Assembly: GCF_026016445.1 (NCBI RefSeq)
Contig: NZ_CP096147.1
Coordinates: 1,462,501-1,526,500, forward strand
Source: Cognatishimia activa
GTDB lineage: Bacteria; Pseudomonadota; Alphaproteobacteria; Rhodobacterales; Rhodobacteraceae
Direction of reading: 5' to 3'
DNA: 64,000 nt
The translations under genes were made by a program, and so were the position numbers. Shown piece after piece: positions 9,025 to 17,571 of this stretch. The stretch's first letter is position 1. Each line of letters opens with the position of its first letter. Under the pieces are notes generated by a model. It did no database searches, was not told the DNA's origin, and saw only the letters and a list, made by a program, of their open reading frames with translations.

Positions 9025-9597
9025 CTAGTCCCGCGCCATCTCCTGACGCGCGTCCTCAAAGACCCCCGCCAAAGCCCGCATCATGTCAGCGTCAGGGTCA
9101 TCCATATAATCATCCCCCTTGGCTGCCACGCGCGCCGTTGGAAGCATCGGGAAGGTCACCAAAGACACCTCCCAAAGCTCCAATTCATTCAAGAGCCGCT
9201 GGCCTTGTCCATCCTTCGCAGCCTTCACAGTCCGGTAGCCAATCGACAGCCCGTCAATCGCACCCGCCGCAATCAAGGCCGCCGCCTCGCGTCCTTTGGT
9301 CACTCTGTCGAGCAACCGGCCTTTCACATAAAGGCCTCGTGCATCCTCGCGCACCTCATCCCAAATCCCGATGGGCTGCGCCGGATCATGCTGCCACAAC
9401 ATCTTCACGGATCGCCCCGCTGCTTTCAGAGCCTTCAAGGATGCAGCATAGGCCCCCGCCTGCACCACATCGCCGCCCTGATCGGTTGCGCCAAACAGCG
9501 AGGCATAGCCCTCAATCACATTGCCAGATTCAACCGTCAGCCCCTCGCCAAAACGCGCAAACTTTTGTTCTAACCCCGTGGCTAAATCCATTTCCAT
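9025..9597 (-). CDS. GTA HK97 family prohead protease (g4)
   Basis: About 190 residues: IEGYASLFGATDQGGDVVQAGAYA near the N-terminus, VKMLWQHDPAQPIGIWDEVREDARGLYVKGRL with the catalytic His, and IDGLSIGYRTVKA with the nucleophilic Ser. These are the three classic blocks of U35 prohead proteases. It cuts the N-terminal arm of the capsid protein during maturation. The start at 9597 follows the stop of g3.5 by two bases; longer frames upstream are overlap with g3.5. Confidence 0.93.
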   Translation of the reverse strand: MEMDLATGLEQKFARFGEGLTVESGNVIEGYASLFGATDQGGDVVQAGAYAASLKALKAAGRSVKMLWQHDPAQPIGIWDEVREDARGLYVKGRLLDRVTKGREAAALIAAGAIDGLSIGYRTVKAAKDGQGQRLLNELELWEVSLVTFPMLPTARVAAKGDDYMDDPDADMMRALAGVFEDARQEMARD

Positions 9598-9599
9598 CC

Positions 9600-9830
9600 T
9601 CACATCCCCGCTTCGATCAATGACTGAAACGCCTGCGCCAGGATCACCCCCACGACGCCATAAACCGTCAACCACAGCCGTTTCTCCAGCCGCTCAATCA
9701 GCGCTTCAATCCGATCGAGCCGCTTGTTCAAACTGTCAAATTGCAGCTTCGCCACCCGCTCATGCGCTTCCAAACGCAAGGCCGGCGCACAATCAAAGGC
9801 CTCAAACCCGTATCGGTCCCCTTCAGCCAT
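9600..9830 (-). CDS. small GTA protein, g3.5 type
   Basis: A 76-residue protein with an N-terminal polar part (MAEGDRYGFEAFDC), a coiled-coil-like middle (LNKRLDRIEALIERLEKRL) and a hydrophobic C-terminal segment (LTVYGVVGVILAQAFQSLI) that could be a membrane anchor. A small gene of this architecture sits between portal and protease in Rhodobacterales GTA clusters. The start overlaps the portal stop by eight bases. Function is unknown; holin-like or assembly roles are guesses only. Confidence 0.82.
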   Translation of the reverse strand: MAEGDRYGFEAFDCAPALRLEAHERVAKLQFDSLNKRLDRIEALIERLEKRLWLTVYGVVGVILAQAFQSLIEAGM

Positions 9831-10998
9831 CCGCCCCCTCCATCATCGGAGGCAAACCAAGCAGCTTGCGCTTTTCCTGAGGCGTCAAAAAATCCGCCGC
9901 CTGCACCCGCGCCCATTGACTGTCACGTTCTGCACTCAAGGCAGGCACCTGATCCAAATCCGGCTTCAGCTGTACCGCTTCACCTGAAAACCCACCCAGC
10001 CAGTCCGCCAAGCGACCCGCCAAGCGGCTTACCAAAGGCAGAACAGTCAGCCGGAAAAACGCCCGATGCGCTTCTTGGTAATTCGCGTAGGTCGCATCTC
10101 CCGGAATACCCAGCAACATCGGCGGCACCCCAAAGGCCAAAGCAATCTCCCGCGCCGCCGCTTCTTTGGTCTTTTGAAACTCCATATCGGATGGAGAGAA
10201 CCCCATGGGCTTCCAATCCAACCCACCTTCCAGCAACATCGGACGCCCTGCATTCCGCGCGCCCTGATGATGGCTCTCCATCTCAGAGACCAACCGATCA
10301 TATTGATCCGAACTCAAAGACCCCTGCCCATCTGCCGCCTTATAGGTAATCGCCCCAGACGGCCGCGCCGCATTATCCAAAAGCGCCTTCGACCAGCGCG
10401 ACGCGCTATTGTGCACATCCAGCGCCATGGCCGCTGCCTGCATCGGCGAAAACCCATAATGATCATCCTGCGGGTGAAAATTCCGCAAATGGCAAATCGT
10501 GGATTGCCCAGAAACTTCAAACCGATGCTTTCGCCCACCAACCGCATATTCATAGCCAGCAGGCCAACCATCCGCTCCCGGCACGACACGCATGCGGTCA
10601 GACCGCAAGACATGCAGCTCCACCGGCAAACCAGCCTCGCCCACGGCTTCCACATAACCATCGCCCGACAGCATCAACTGCGCGACTAAAGCCTCCAGAA
10701 ACTCCGCCCGCCCCTGCGCCAGGTTCGGATGCGCTAACAGTGACAAAATAGGATGCGTCTCATACCGCTTCTCAGCATCCTCCAGCACCAAAGACACTGC
10801 CGCCGCCGCTTCTGCAATCAGCTTCACACAGCGAAACCCAACCGGATTTCCCGCATAGCCCGTCTTGGTCAAAGACACGGTGTCTCGTGGTGACCAAGCC
10901 ACCCGGCCCGAGGATTGATACGCCACCACAGGCGCCACCGCACTGGCCTTCTGCTCAGGCGCTTGCCATGATCCACGCTTTAGAAAATCAAACACCAT
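9823..10998 (-). CDS. GTA portal protein, HK97 family (g3)
   Basis: About 391 residues starting MVFDFLKRGSW. Portal signatures are present: GYAGNPVGFRCVKLIAEAAAAV, MLSGDGYVEAV, ALLDNAARPSGAI, EAAAREIALAFGVPPMLLGIPGD and the C-terminal LTPQEKRKLLGLPPM. The portal forms the dodecameric ring through which DNA is packaged and released. ATG at 10998 has an AGAGG eight bases upstream; the alternative at 11037 lacks one. A 110-bp gap separates it from the terminase gene. Confidence 0.94.
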   Translation of the reverse strand: MVFDFLKRGSWQAPEQKASAVAPVVAYQSSGRVAWSPRDTVSLTKTGYAGNPVGFRCVKLIAEAAAAVSLVLEDAEKRYETHPILSLLAHPNLAQGRAEFLEALVAQLMLSGDGYVEAVGEAGLPVELHVLRSDRMRVVPGADGWPAGYEYAVGGRKHRFEVSGQSTICHLRNFHPQDDHYGFSPMQAAAMALDVHNSASRWSKALLDNAARPSGAITYKAADGQGSLSSDQYDRLVSEMESHHQGARNAGRPMLLEGGLDWKPMGFSPSDMEFQKTKEAAAREIALAFGVPPMLLGIPGDATYANYQEAHRAFFRLTVLPLVSRLAGRLADWLGGFSGEAVQLKPDLDQVPALSAERDSQWARVQAADFLTPQEKRKLLGLPPMMEGADG

Positions 10999-11108
10999 GC
11001 GCCTCGCCTCTACCCTCGTTGTTTTGTTGAAAATCAATCTGACAGAAACCCGTTAAACCCCTGACACATATGGGTTCTCTCTGCATGCAACGCCCCATAA
11101 AGACCGCG

Positions 11109-12482
11109 CTACAAAGACCTTACCGATGGCCGAGACCACTTCGCCGCTGGCTCCAACATCACATCGGTCAATGCCCAGACCAGCGCATCCACCCGATCAG
11201 GCGATCTGTCCCCCTCAAAGCCTTGCGGCCCCATCAAGCACATCTGATCCTCCAGGGCCCCAAGACCCGGCAGATGCCCCACGCGCCCCTGCTCATACAA
11301 AGCCGCCACCGGCTCTGCTCGCGCCACCTTGCCCCTGGACGCCCGCACCGCCCGATAGGCCATCAAAGGATCTACCTGCCGCAGCACGCTCTCCACCAGA
11401 TCACCACCCTGATTGACCTCTGCCACTAGCCGATCCGCCCCCCAACGCCGCGCCGCATCACAAGCCGCTTCAGCCCAGCCCTGCGGCGACTTCCCCGCCA
11501 CCGAGGCATCCTCCAGCACATAGGCCTTCCACTCTTGCGGAGGCCCGTTCATCACAGCCCCCACAACCACAATCCCGCACTCGTCTGATTGCGCCGTCCC
11601 CGTCACCGGAGGGTCCACGGCAACCACAATCCGCCGCAACTCCGCCGCCTTTTTCACCTGCGCCGCCGACAACATCGTCCGAGACCACAAAGCCCCCTCA
11701 ATGTCGGCCATCAACACGCCCTCAAGCTCCTGCCGCCCCAGCCGCGTCCCGGCATAGCGCCGCTCCACCTCTTCTAGGAAACTCGCAGCAAGATTGGCCC
11801 GGTTCGCCTCCGTTGGCGCATGGGTCTGCACCGTCGTATCCAACTCCAAAATCCGCTTCAGGACCGGCACATTTCGTGGCGTCGTGGTCACCACCTGCTG
11901 CGGGTTCTCTCCCAGCCGCAGCCCAAATTGCAACATGTCCCAAGTTGCCTCAGCATTCTTCCACTTCGCCAACTCATCCACCCAAGCCGCATCAAACTGC
12001 GGCCCCCTGAGCCGCTCCGGATCATGCGCCGAAAACGCCTGCGCCATGGCCCCGTTCGGCCAGGTCAAACGCCGCCGCGTCTCATGCCACACAGGTTTCC
12101 GATCTGGCGGCGAGCAGGCAATAATCCCGCTCTCCCCATGCACCATGACCTCGCGCACCTGCTCCAGCGTTTCCCCCACCAAAGCCACACGCGACGCCAG
12201 CCCCGCATCTAGGGGACGAGAACCCTCGACCATGGACCGAACCCACTCTGCCCCGGCCCGCGTTTTCCCAGCCCCGCGGCCACCCAAAATGACCCAGGTC
12301 TTCCAATCCACACCCTCTGGCGGCACCTGATGCCCCATCGCCCAGAACTCAAACAAATCAGGGAGAGCCAGCAGCTCTCCCTCTTCCAACCCATTCAGAA
12401 ACTCATTCCGAACGGCAGCACTTTCGCAAGCGAGCCAATCGGCACCCGATCGTCCGTCGGGCCTCAACGAGATCGAGCGCAT
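11109..12482 (-). CDS. GTA terminase large subunit (g2)
   Basis: About 457 residues. Walker A is GGRGAGKT at residues 67-74; the Walker B segment is FDAAWVDELAKW. The nuclease half contains IVVAVDPPVTG and ADRLVAEVNQGGD, which provide the metal-binding Asp residues. The enzyme packages random host DNA by a headful mechanism in GTAs, the feature that separates GTAs from phages. The start chosen (MRSISLRPDG) overlaps g1 by 80 bp in another frame, as in related clusters; starts further upstream would increase the overlap. Confidence 0.94.
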   Translation of the reverse strand: MRSISLRPDGRSGADWLACESAAVRNEFLNGLEEGELLALPDLFEFWAMGHQVPPEGVDWKTWVILGGRGAGKTRAGAEWVRSMVEGSRPLDAGLASRVALVGETLEQVREVMVHGESGIIACSPPDRKPVWHETRRRLTWPNGAMAQAFSAHDPERLRGPQFDAAWVDELAKWKNAEATWDMLQFGLRLGENPQQVVTTTPRNVPVLKRILELDTTVQTHAPTEANRANLAASFLEEVERRYAGTRLGRQELEGVLMADIEGALWSRTMLSAAQVKKAAELRRIVVAVDPPVTGTAQSDECGIVVVGAVMNGPPQEWKAYVLEDASVAGKSPQGWAEAACDAARRWGADRLVAEVNQGGDLVESVLRQVDPLMAYRAVRASRGKVARAEPVAALYEQGRVGHLPGLGALEDQMCLMGPQGFEGDRSPDRVDALVWALTDVMLEPAAKWSRPSVRSL

Positions 12483-12732
12483 ATCCGTCCACAATCCCTT
12501 CTTGTTCTTGTCGTCGCTTTTCAAACCGTGCCTCCGTTTCAATCGCCAAACGGCTCCAGGTGCGGATATCAGCGAGCAATTTGTTCGCCTCCCGCACAGA
12601 CGCAGGCTCCCCAGCCATGACTTCATTCTCCAGCCCCCGCAGGGACTGGGTCAGATGCGCCAATGTCTGGCGAACCGCGTCAAATTCCTCCTCCAACGAA
12701 GGAGCTTTTTGTGGCGTTTCATTGTTTTGCAT
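12403..12732 (-). CDS. GTA g1, small terminase-like protein
   Basis: 109 residues from MQNNETPQKAPSLEEEFDAVRQTLAHLTQ. The protein is largely helical and charged, with AREANK-type and RSWSRLAIETEARFEKRRQEQ-like stretches seen in GTA gp1, now regarded as the small terminase subunit, reduced in DNA recognition. The frame runs open upstream to 12825, but the ATG at 12732 has AGAGG eight bases before it, and starting at 12825 would translate through two strong hairpins. First gene of the structural cluster. Confidence 0.85.
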   Translation of the reverse strand: MQNNETPQKAPSLEEEFDAVRQTLAHLTQSLRGLENEVMAGEPASVREANKLLADIRTWSRLAIETEARFEKRRQEQEGIVDGYALDLVEARRTIGCRLARLRKCCRSE

Positions 12733-12810
12733 GTATTTCGCCTCTCGTGTTGTTGCCTCCCACACGAGCGAAATGAAAACGGCCTTAGGGAATACTCCCA
12801 AGGCCGAACC
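12733..12810 (-). promoter_or_regulatory. GTA operon leader with two consecutive hairpins (attenuator-like)
   Basis: Reading towards g1, the leader first forms a hairpin from 12806 to 12780 (CGGCCTT/AAGGCCG plus GGG/CCC with one bulged A), directly followed by GTTTTC. It then forms a second: TTTCGC-TCGTGT pairing with ACACGA-GCGAAA, ending just before the g1 ATG. The first resembles an intrinsic terminator. Because a strong promoter lies upstream of it (12832-12860), it falls inside the expected transcript. Alternatively it terminates the upstream ankyrin gene. Confidence 0.5.
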
Positions 12811-12831
12811 CAACTCTTCTAGCATGCCATA

Positions 12832-12860
12832 TCTATAGCAAGGACCGTGACGATTGTCAA
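12832..12860 (-). promoter_or_regulatory. near-consensus sigma-70 promoter upstream of GTA cluster
   Basis: On the minus strand TTGACA (12860-12855) is followed by a 17-bp spacer and TATAGA (12837-12832). The -35 hexamer is perfect and the spacer optimal. Transcription would start near 12825, about 90 bases before g1. The surrounding sequence (12838-12900) is AT-rich. No GafA or CtrA site can be assigned by eye. Confidence 0.6.
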
Positions 12861-12915
12861 TATATTGTTTATTTACAAATACTTAAATGTCCGCACCCTG
12901 AACCTGCAACGCAGA

Positions 12916-13707
12916 TCAATTCGTCGGAGAATACTTCTTCAAAACAGCCATAGTCGGTTCATGACCTTCGGCAAATGCAAATACATCAGCACCCGAGAAA
13001 CACCCCTTACCGGTGTCGCCCGCGCACACCGTGATATCCGCACCAGCGAGCAAAAGCGCTTCAGTTGCGATCGGATTCCATTCCGAAACCGCTGTAATCA
13101 GCGGAGTCCATTCTAAGTTTTCGGAGCGTTGTTCGATATCAGCACCAAGCTCAACGCAACGTAGGACAATTTGCGAAAGTGCTGTGGCATCAACACCATT
13201 CAGGTTTGCAAATCCCAAACCATGCAAAACATTCGTATGGGTCAGCCCCAATTTCGGATCCGCGCCATGGTCTAGTAATAGAGTGATGACGTCCAATGAT
13301 ACGCCAGTCATGTTGGACATAGCCGCATAAAGCGCAGTCTTGTCATATTGACCAATCCGCGCGTTGATATCCCAATCGCTCAATGCAGCGCGGACGGCTT
13401 CTAATTCACAGTCATCAATGGCTTCAAATATAGCTGGCTGCGGCTCTATCGGTTGTTTCAACCGCTCTTCGATATCCGCCGCGAGCTCTGGATTGCCCAT
13501 AAGATCAACATGCATCTGAACACTCATCTCCAGCGCTTCGCTCAGCTGCTCCAGTTCTTCGAGTTCAGGATGGGCCTGTGCCGCGGCAACCAGTTCCTTC
13601 TTCAAAGCTTCACACTCTGGCAAAAGCTTCGCCTGCCGCTCAAGATCAAAACCGGATAAACCCATCATCAGGTCCGTGGTTCGCTTCATCAAATCATCAA
13701 TATTCAT
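12916..13707 (-). CDS. ankyrin-repeat domain protein
   Basis: 263 residues. The C-terminal part shows ankyrin-type repeats: YDKTALYAAMSNMTGVSLDVITLLLDHGADPKLG, HTNVLHGLGFANL...ALSQIVLRCVELGADIEQR and WTPLITAVSEWNPIATEALLLAGADITV. The N-terminal 100 residues are helical and acidic without recognisable motif. There is no signal peptide, so it is expected in the cytoplasm, and the partner is unknown. It lies just upstream of the GTA promoter in the same orientation but is not obviously part of that cluster. Confidence 0.75.
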   Translation of the reverse strand: MNIDDLMKRTTDLMMGLSGFDLERQAKLLPECEALKKELVAAAQAHPELEELEQLSEALEMSVQMHVDLMGNPELAADIEERLKQPIEPQPAIFEAIDDCELEAVRAALSDWDINARIGQYDKTALYAAMSNMTGVSLDVITLLLDHGADPKLGLTHTNVLHGLGFANLNGVDATALSQIVLRCVELGADIEQRSENLEWTPLITAVSEWNPIATEALLLAGADITVCAGDTGKGCFSGADVFAFAEGHEPTMAVLKKYSPTN

Positions 13708-13877
13708 TGGAAAAGTCCTTTTCTAATCCACTCTTCCTACCCGGATAATACGGCAAATATTTGATCCAATCAGTCTAATTTCTCCAGACACAAGCCCAAC
13801 CTGACCCAAACGTGATTGGCTGTTGAACGGAAATCCGTGAACTCTACCCCAAAGAATTTCCAGCAAAGGGCGGCTCC

Positions 13878-15236
13878 ATGTCTAAGATCTCTCGTTTCAA
13901 AGCAGCACTGTCCTCTGCGCTCCTTCTTGCGCTCACATCCCTGCCCGTTTCAGCAATCGCGCAAACCAACCACGCCGTCGAGCAATTCGGCACGCCTCCC
14001 CAATCCCCGACAGGATCGCTTTCTGGGGAATTAGAAACGGCCATTCAAGTTGCCTTCATCGACAGCATGCAAGATGGCACCTGGGGCGAGGCGCAAAACG
14101 TCGCGCTGCATACAATCACAAACTCAGGCGATCCCCGCATCGCATGGATCATTTCTGACCTTCTACGCTTTGCAGGCAGTGCGCAGCTCAACCAAGCCCT
14201 TGCCAATTCCGCCGCTGCTCTGCTGGGCATATCCCCCCCACGCCGCAACCATTGGGGCGTCATCACCGACCACCTCATCGCCTATGACATCCCCGCCCCG
14301 CCCGACTACCTGAAAGCCAAACGCGCGATCTTCACCACGGTTGTCCCCGGCTGGGACAAGATCTTCGTCAAGGGTGACATCGACTGGCGGCATGTCTCCT
14401 GGGGAGGTGTGCTGATCGACGACCGCCCATTCGACAGAACCGACGATCCCTGCAACTGCATTCCAGCTGCTGACAATCCCGAAGTTCAAACAGCGAACGA
14501 AGCCACTTGGCTGAAAGACAGCGACATTGTCTTTGGCGTCGAAGTGAACGGCGAATACCGCGCCTATCCCCGCCAAATCATGGAAGTGCGCGAGATGGTC
14601 AACGACACCCTGGGCGGCCGCGACCTCGGCATCCCATACTGCACACTATGCGGCGCAGCGCAGGCTTATTTCACCGACGTCAAAGGCATCAACCGCCCGG
14701 TCCTGCGCACCTCAGGCCTGCTGATCCGATCAAACAAAGTCATGTATGACATCACCAGCGGCTCGGTCTTTGACACCTTCAAAGGCACCGCCGTCACAGG
14801 CCGTTTGGCCCGCAAAGGCATCCAGCTGGAACAAGCCAACGTCATCACCACCGAATGGGGGGAATGGAAAAAAGCCCACCCGGAAACCACTGTTTTGGTT
14901 GAAGAACTGGCCCTGGGCCGCAATTTCGACTTCCGCAACAACCGCGATGCCGGCGGCCCGATCTTCCCAGTCGGAGATATCGACCCCCGCCTGCCCGTGC
15001 ATGAAGACATCATCGGAGTGATCACCGCCTCCGGCAAACCGATTGCCTTCCAACGCAGCAAGGCTTTCTTGGCGCTAAAACGCGGCGAATCCATCTCGGT
15101 CGAAAACGTCAACCTCGTCATCGACGCAGGTGGCGTGAAAGCCGTAGACGCCAGCGGAGCCCCACTCGGGAGCCACCAAGCGTTCTGGTTTGCCTGGTCG
15201 CAGTTTTACCCAGAGACTGAATTGTGGGGTGGGTGA
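13878..15236 (+). CDS. secreted DUF3179 domain protein
   Basis: 452 residues with a clear signal peptide (KAALSSALLLALTSLPVSAIA followed by QTNHA). The DUF3179 body includes IPADNPEVQTANEATWLKDSDIVFGVEVNGEYRAYPRQIM, then VNDTLGGRDLGIPYCTLCGAAQAYF and ending NFDFRNNRDAGGPIF. The CTLC pair is conserved in the family. Its biochemical role is not established. It is transcribed away from the ankyrin gene and followed by an AT-rich stretch. No operon partner is apparent. Confidence 0.85.
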   Translation: MSKISRFKAALSSALLLALTSLPVSAIAQTNHAVEQFGTPPQSPTGSLSGELETAIQVAFIDSMQDGTWGEAQNVALHTITNSGDPRIAWIISDLLRFAGSAQLNQALANSAAALLGISPPRRNHWGVITDHLIAYDIPAPPDYLKAKRAIFTTVVPGWDKIFVKGDIDWRHVSWGGVLIDDRPFDRTDDPCNCIPAADNPEVQTANEATWLKDSDIVFGVEVNGEYRAYPRQIMEVREMVNDTLGGRDLGIPYCTLCGAAQAYFTDVKGINRPVLRTSGLLIRSNKVMYDITSGSVFDTFKGTAVTGRLARKGIQLEQANVITTEWGEWKKAHPETTVLVEELALGRNFDFRNNRDAGGPIFPVGDIDPRLPVHEDIIGVITASGKPIAFQRSKAFLALKRGESISVENVNLVIDAGGVKAVDASGAPLGSHQAFWFAWSQFYPETELWGG

Positions 15237-15437
15237 TGCAATACCAAAAAGATTTTTTCCGTAACATGCTTAGAATTGGATAAACTTCGAGAACTTATTT
15301 AACTTGAGGACGTTCAATCAAAACTGATAAATGCTGTAAAATTGGAAGCTTGAATTATCGCGCTCTGGCTGTGTAAACCTGCTGAAGCAAATAATTAAAG
15401 ATAGAATCTTTACCAATTTTCAGAGAAGAATTCCGTA

Positions 15438-16277
15438 ATGCCGTTTTCCGCAACAGTTTATAACGTCCTTATCGCGTCACCATCCGATGTTCCAAACGAA
15501 AGAAAGGCAATAGCTCAAGCATTGCAAGACTGGAATTCTTTGAATGCCAAGGATGAAGGAAAGGTACTACTTCCTGTCATGTGGGAAACCCACAGTGCAC
15601 CAGCAATGGGCGAACGACCTCAAGGTCTGATCAATAATCAAGTCGTACGCGGATGTGATCTTCTTGTCGGAGCATTTTGGACTAGGTTTGGTTCACCAAC
15701 TGGTGTTGAAGAAAGCGGTACAGTTGAAGAAATTAAGTGGTTTCTGAACAATAAGAAACCCACGATGCTCTATTTCTCTAAAGCTCAGGTGGATTTGGAT
15801 GAAGTCGATATTGACCAATATCAGAAACTAAAAGATTTTAAAAAATCTATCCGAGATAAGGGCATACAAGAAAACTACCATGGGTGCGATGAACTTCGAC
15901 AGAAGCTCTTACGGCATTTGACAATCGTTATGCGCGAGATGAACACTGGGCCAAGCTTAGACAAACAAGCTGTTCAGGCAGTGAAAGCGTCCAGTCGGGC
16001 AGAAGAACATCATTCTACCTCGAATAGCCAACCAACTGGCGAAAATAGTTCCGCGAACGCGACCAAGAATAACATTACTCTAGTAGAGTATTCCGCTAAG
16101 GCATTCATAATTCGGGGTAATGTAATTCAGTTCAAGGACGAATTGAAAAAGCAAGGCGGTAAATGGATTACTTGTAGAGACAAATCTAAGGCATGGATGT
16201 TCTCAAAACGGCACACAAAGAGTGTTGCGAAAATCCTGAACATTAAGCCTATATTGGTCGCTATTGAAGAGGCTTAA
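15438..16277 (+). CDS. DUF4062 protein with additional C-terminal module, candidate defence gene
   Basis: 279 residues. Residues 1-165 match the DUF4062 pattern: YNVLIASPSDVPNERKAIAQ, LPVMWETHSAPAMGERPQGLIN, CDLLVGAFWTRFGSPTG, SGTVEEIKWF and KPTMLYFS. This Rossmann-like domain is found next to NTPases and effector domains. A Ser/Asn-rich linker (about 170-212) follows, then a second module with LVEYSAKAFIIRGN, FKDELKKQGGKWITC and KAWMFSKRHTKSV. That G-x-K-D-x-LK-x-x-GGKW ... W-x-FSK pattern resembles a short domain seen at the ends of some DNA-associated proteins; I cannot name it. The gene is visibly more AT-rich than its neighbours and stands alone, suggesting horizontal acquisition. Confidence 0.75.
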   Translation: MPFSATVYNVLIASPSDVPNERKAIAQALQDWNSLNAKDEGKVLLPVMWETHSAPAMGERPQGLINNQVVRGCDLLVGAFWTRFGSPTGVEESGTVEEIKWFLNNKKPTMLYFSKAQVDLDEVDIDQYQKLKDFKKSIRDKGIQENYHGCDELRQKLLRHLTIVMREMNTGPSLDKQAVQAVKASSRAEEHHSTSNSQPTGENSSANATKNNITLVEYSAKAFIIRGNVIQFKDELKKQGGKWITCRDKSKAWMFSKRHTKSVAKILNIKPILVAIEEA

Positions 16278-16419
16278 AAATTAGTCCAAGATTGAAGTGT
16301 AATCGATCTTGGAACCCAATCAAATAGTTGGAATTTTTAGATATATCGTTCTTCGCGATAATAAGCGTCAGTTAGTCAAACCTAGACAAATCAATGATTG
16401 ATCAACAATGTCAATCTAA

Positions 16420-17568
16420 CTACTCAGCCCGCTCCGCCTCAATCTCACGCCACTTCGCCACGTTCCGATTATGCTCGGCCAATGTCGTCGCGAACGCATG
16501 CCCACCGGTCCCATCTGCCACAAAGAAGATATACTCCGTCGTGTCCGGGTTCGCTGCTGCTTCAAGGCTCGCGCGGCCTGGGTTGGCGATCGGTGTCACT
16601 GGCAGACCGTCAATCTGATAGGTGTTCCAAGGCGTCTCGCGCTGCAATTCGCTGCGGCGCAGACCACGGCCCAGAGTACCCTCTCCGCGGGTGATGCCAT
16701 AGATCACCGTCGGGTCAGTTTGGAGCCGCATGCCGCGGTTCAGACGGTTGGCAAAGACACTCGCCACCTGACGGCGCTCTTCGGCGACGCCCGTTTCTTT
16801 TTCTACAATAGACGCCAAGATCAGCAGCTCTGCCGGCGAGGACAGAGGCACCGAGGTATCCCGCGCGGCCCAAATCTCTTCAACAGCCGCCGCCTGAGCC
16901 AATTGCATGCGTTCAATAACAGAAGCACGGGTATCGCCTTCACGGATTTCATAGCTATCCGGCGCCAATGTACCTTCTGTAGGCACCTCAACTTCACCCG
17001 CCAATAGGTCAATCCTGCTAAGACTATCAACCACTTGCCAGCTGGTCACACCTTCGGCCATGGCAATACGATAGCGCGTGTCAGACTGCGCGCGCACCTT
17101 GGTGAAAATCTCAGGCGCTTCCGCCTCGGCAGGCTCAAAAGACACGACATCGACAAAACGATTGGTCGCCGGGTCCAGTTCGCGCACCTGCACAGAGGCA
17201 CGGGTCACACCGATGCGGTAGACCACTTCGGTGCCACAAGTAGACGCGCCACCACGGGTCACAATATCGGTGATCTCTTCCATCGAGGCACCGGCTGGTA
17301 CCAGAAACGACCCGGCCTTAAGCTGTGATGATTTCTCGGCATAGTCAGCACCAATGCGGAACAAAGCACCGCTCGACACAGCGCCCGCCTCTTCCAGCTG
17401 ACCAGACACGCGGCGCATGTTCGAGCCGCGGTCCACTTTCACACAGATGGCTTCCGACAGTGGCCCTTCAGCCGTATATTGGCTCTGCCCCCACAGGATC
17501 ACCCCGCCAAGCAGGAACACCGCGACAATCAACAAGGTTATCGCGTTTGACGCAATGCTCCGCCACAT
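16420..17568 (-). CDS. mltG: endolytic murein transglycosylase MltG
   Basis: 382 residues with one N-terminal membrane helix (ITLLIVAVFLLGGVILW) and the YceG/MltG domain. KAGSFLVPAGASMEEI lies in the LysM-like part, the catalytic Glu is in LILASIVEKETG, and VFANRLNRGMRLQTDPTVIYG and NTYQIDGLPVTPIANPG follow. MltG cuts nascent glycan strands and ends their elongation. It follows fabF by four bases, the usual fabF-mltG pairing in alphaproteobacteria. Confidence 0.95.
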   Translation of the reverse strand: MWRSIASNAITLLIVAVFLLGGVILWGQSQYTAEGPLSEAICVKVDRGSNMRRVSGQLEEAGAVSSGALFRIGADYAEKSSQLKAGSFLVPAGASMEEITDIVTRGGASTCGTEVVYRIGVTRASVQVRELDPATNRFVDVVSFEPAEAEAPEIFTKVRAQSDTRYRIAMAEGVTSWQVVDSLSRIDLLAGEVEVPTEGTLAPDSYEIREGDTRASVIERMQLAQAAAVEEIWAARDTSVPLSSPAELLILASIVEKETGVAEERRQVASVFANRLNRGMRLQTDPTVIYGITRGEGTLGRGLRRSELQRETPWNTYQIDGLPVTPIANPGRASLEAAANPDTTEYIFFVADGTGGHAFATTLAEHNRNVAKWREIEAERAE

Positions 17569-17571
17569 GGG

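Noticed and set aside
1..12732. Prophage interpretation of the structural genes
   Set aside because: Gene order and families are those of RcGTA, with no integrase, repressor, replication or lysis genes in the span.
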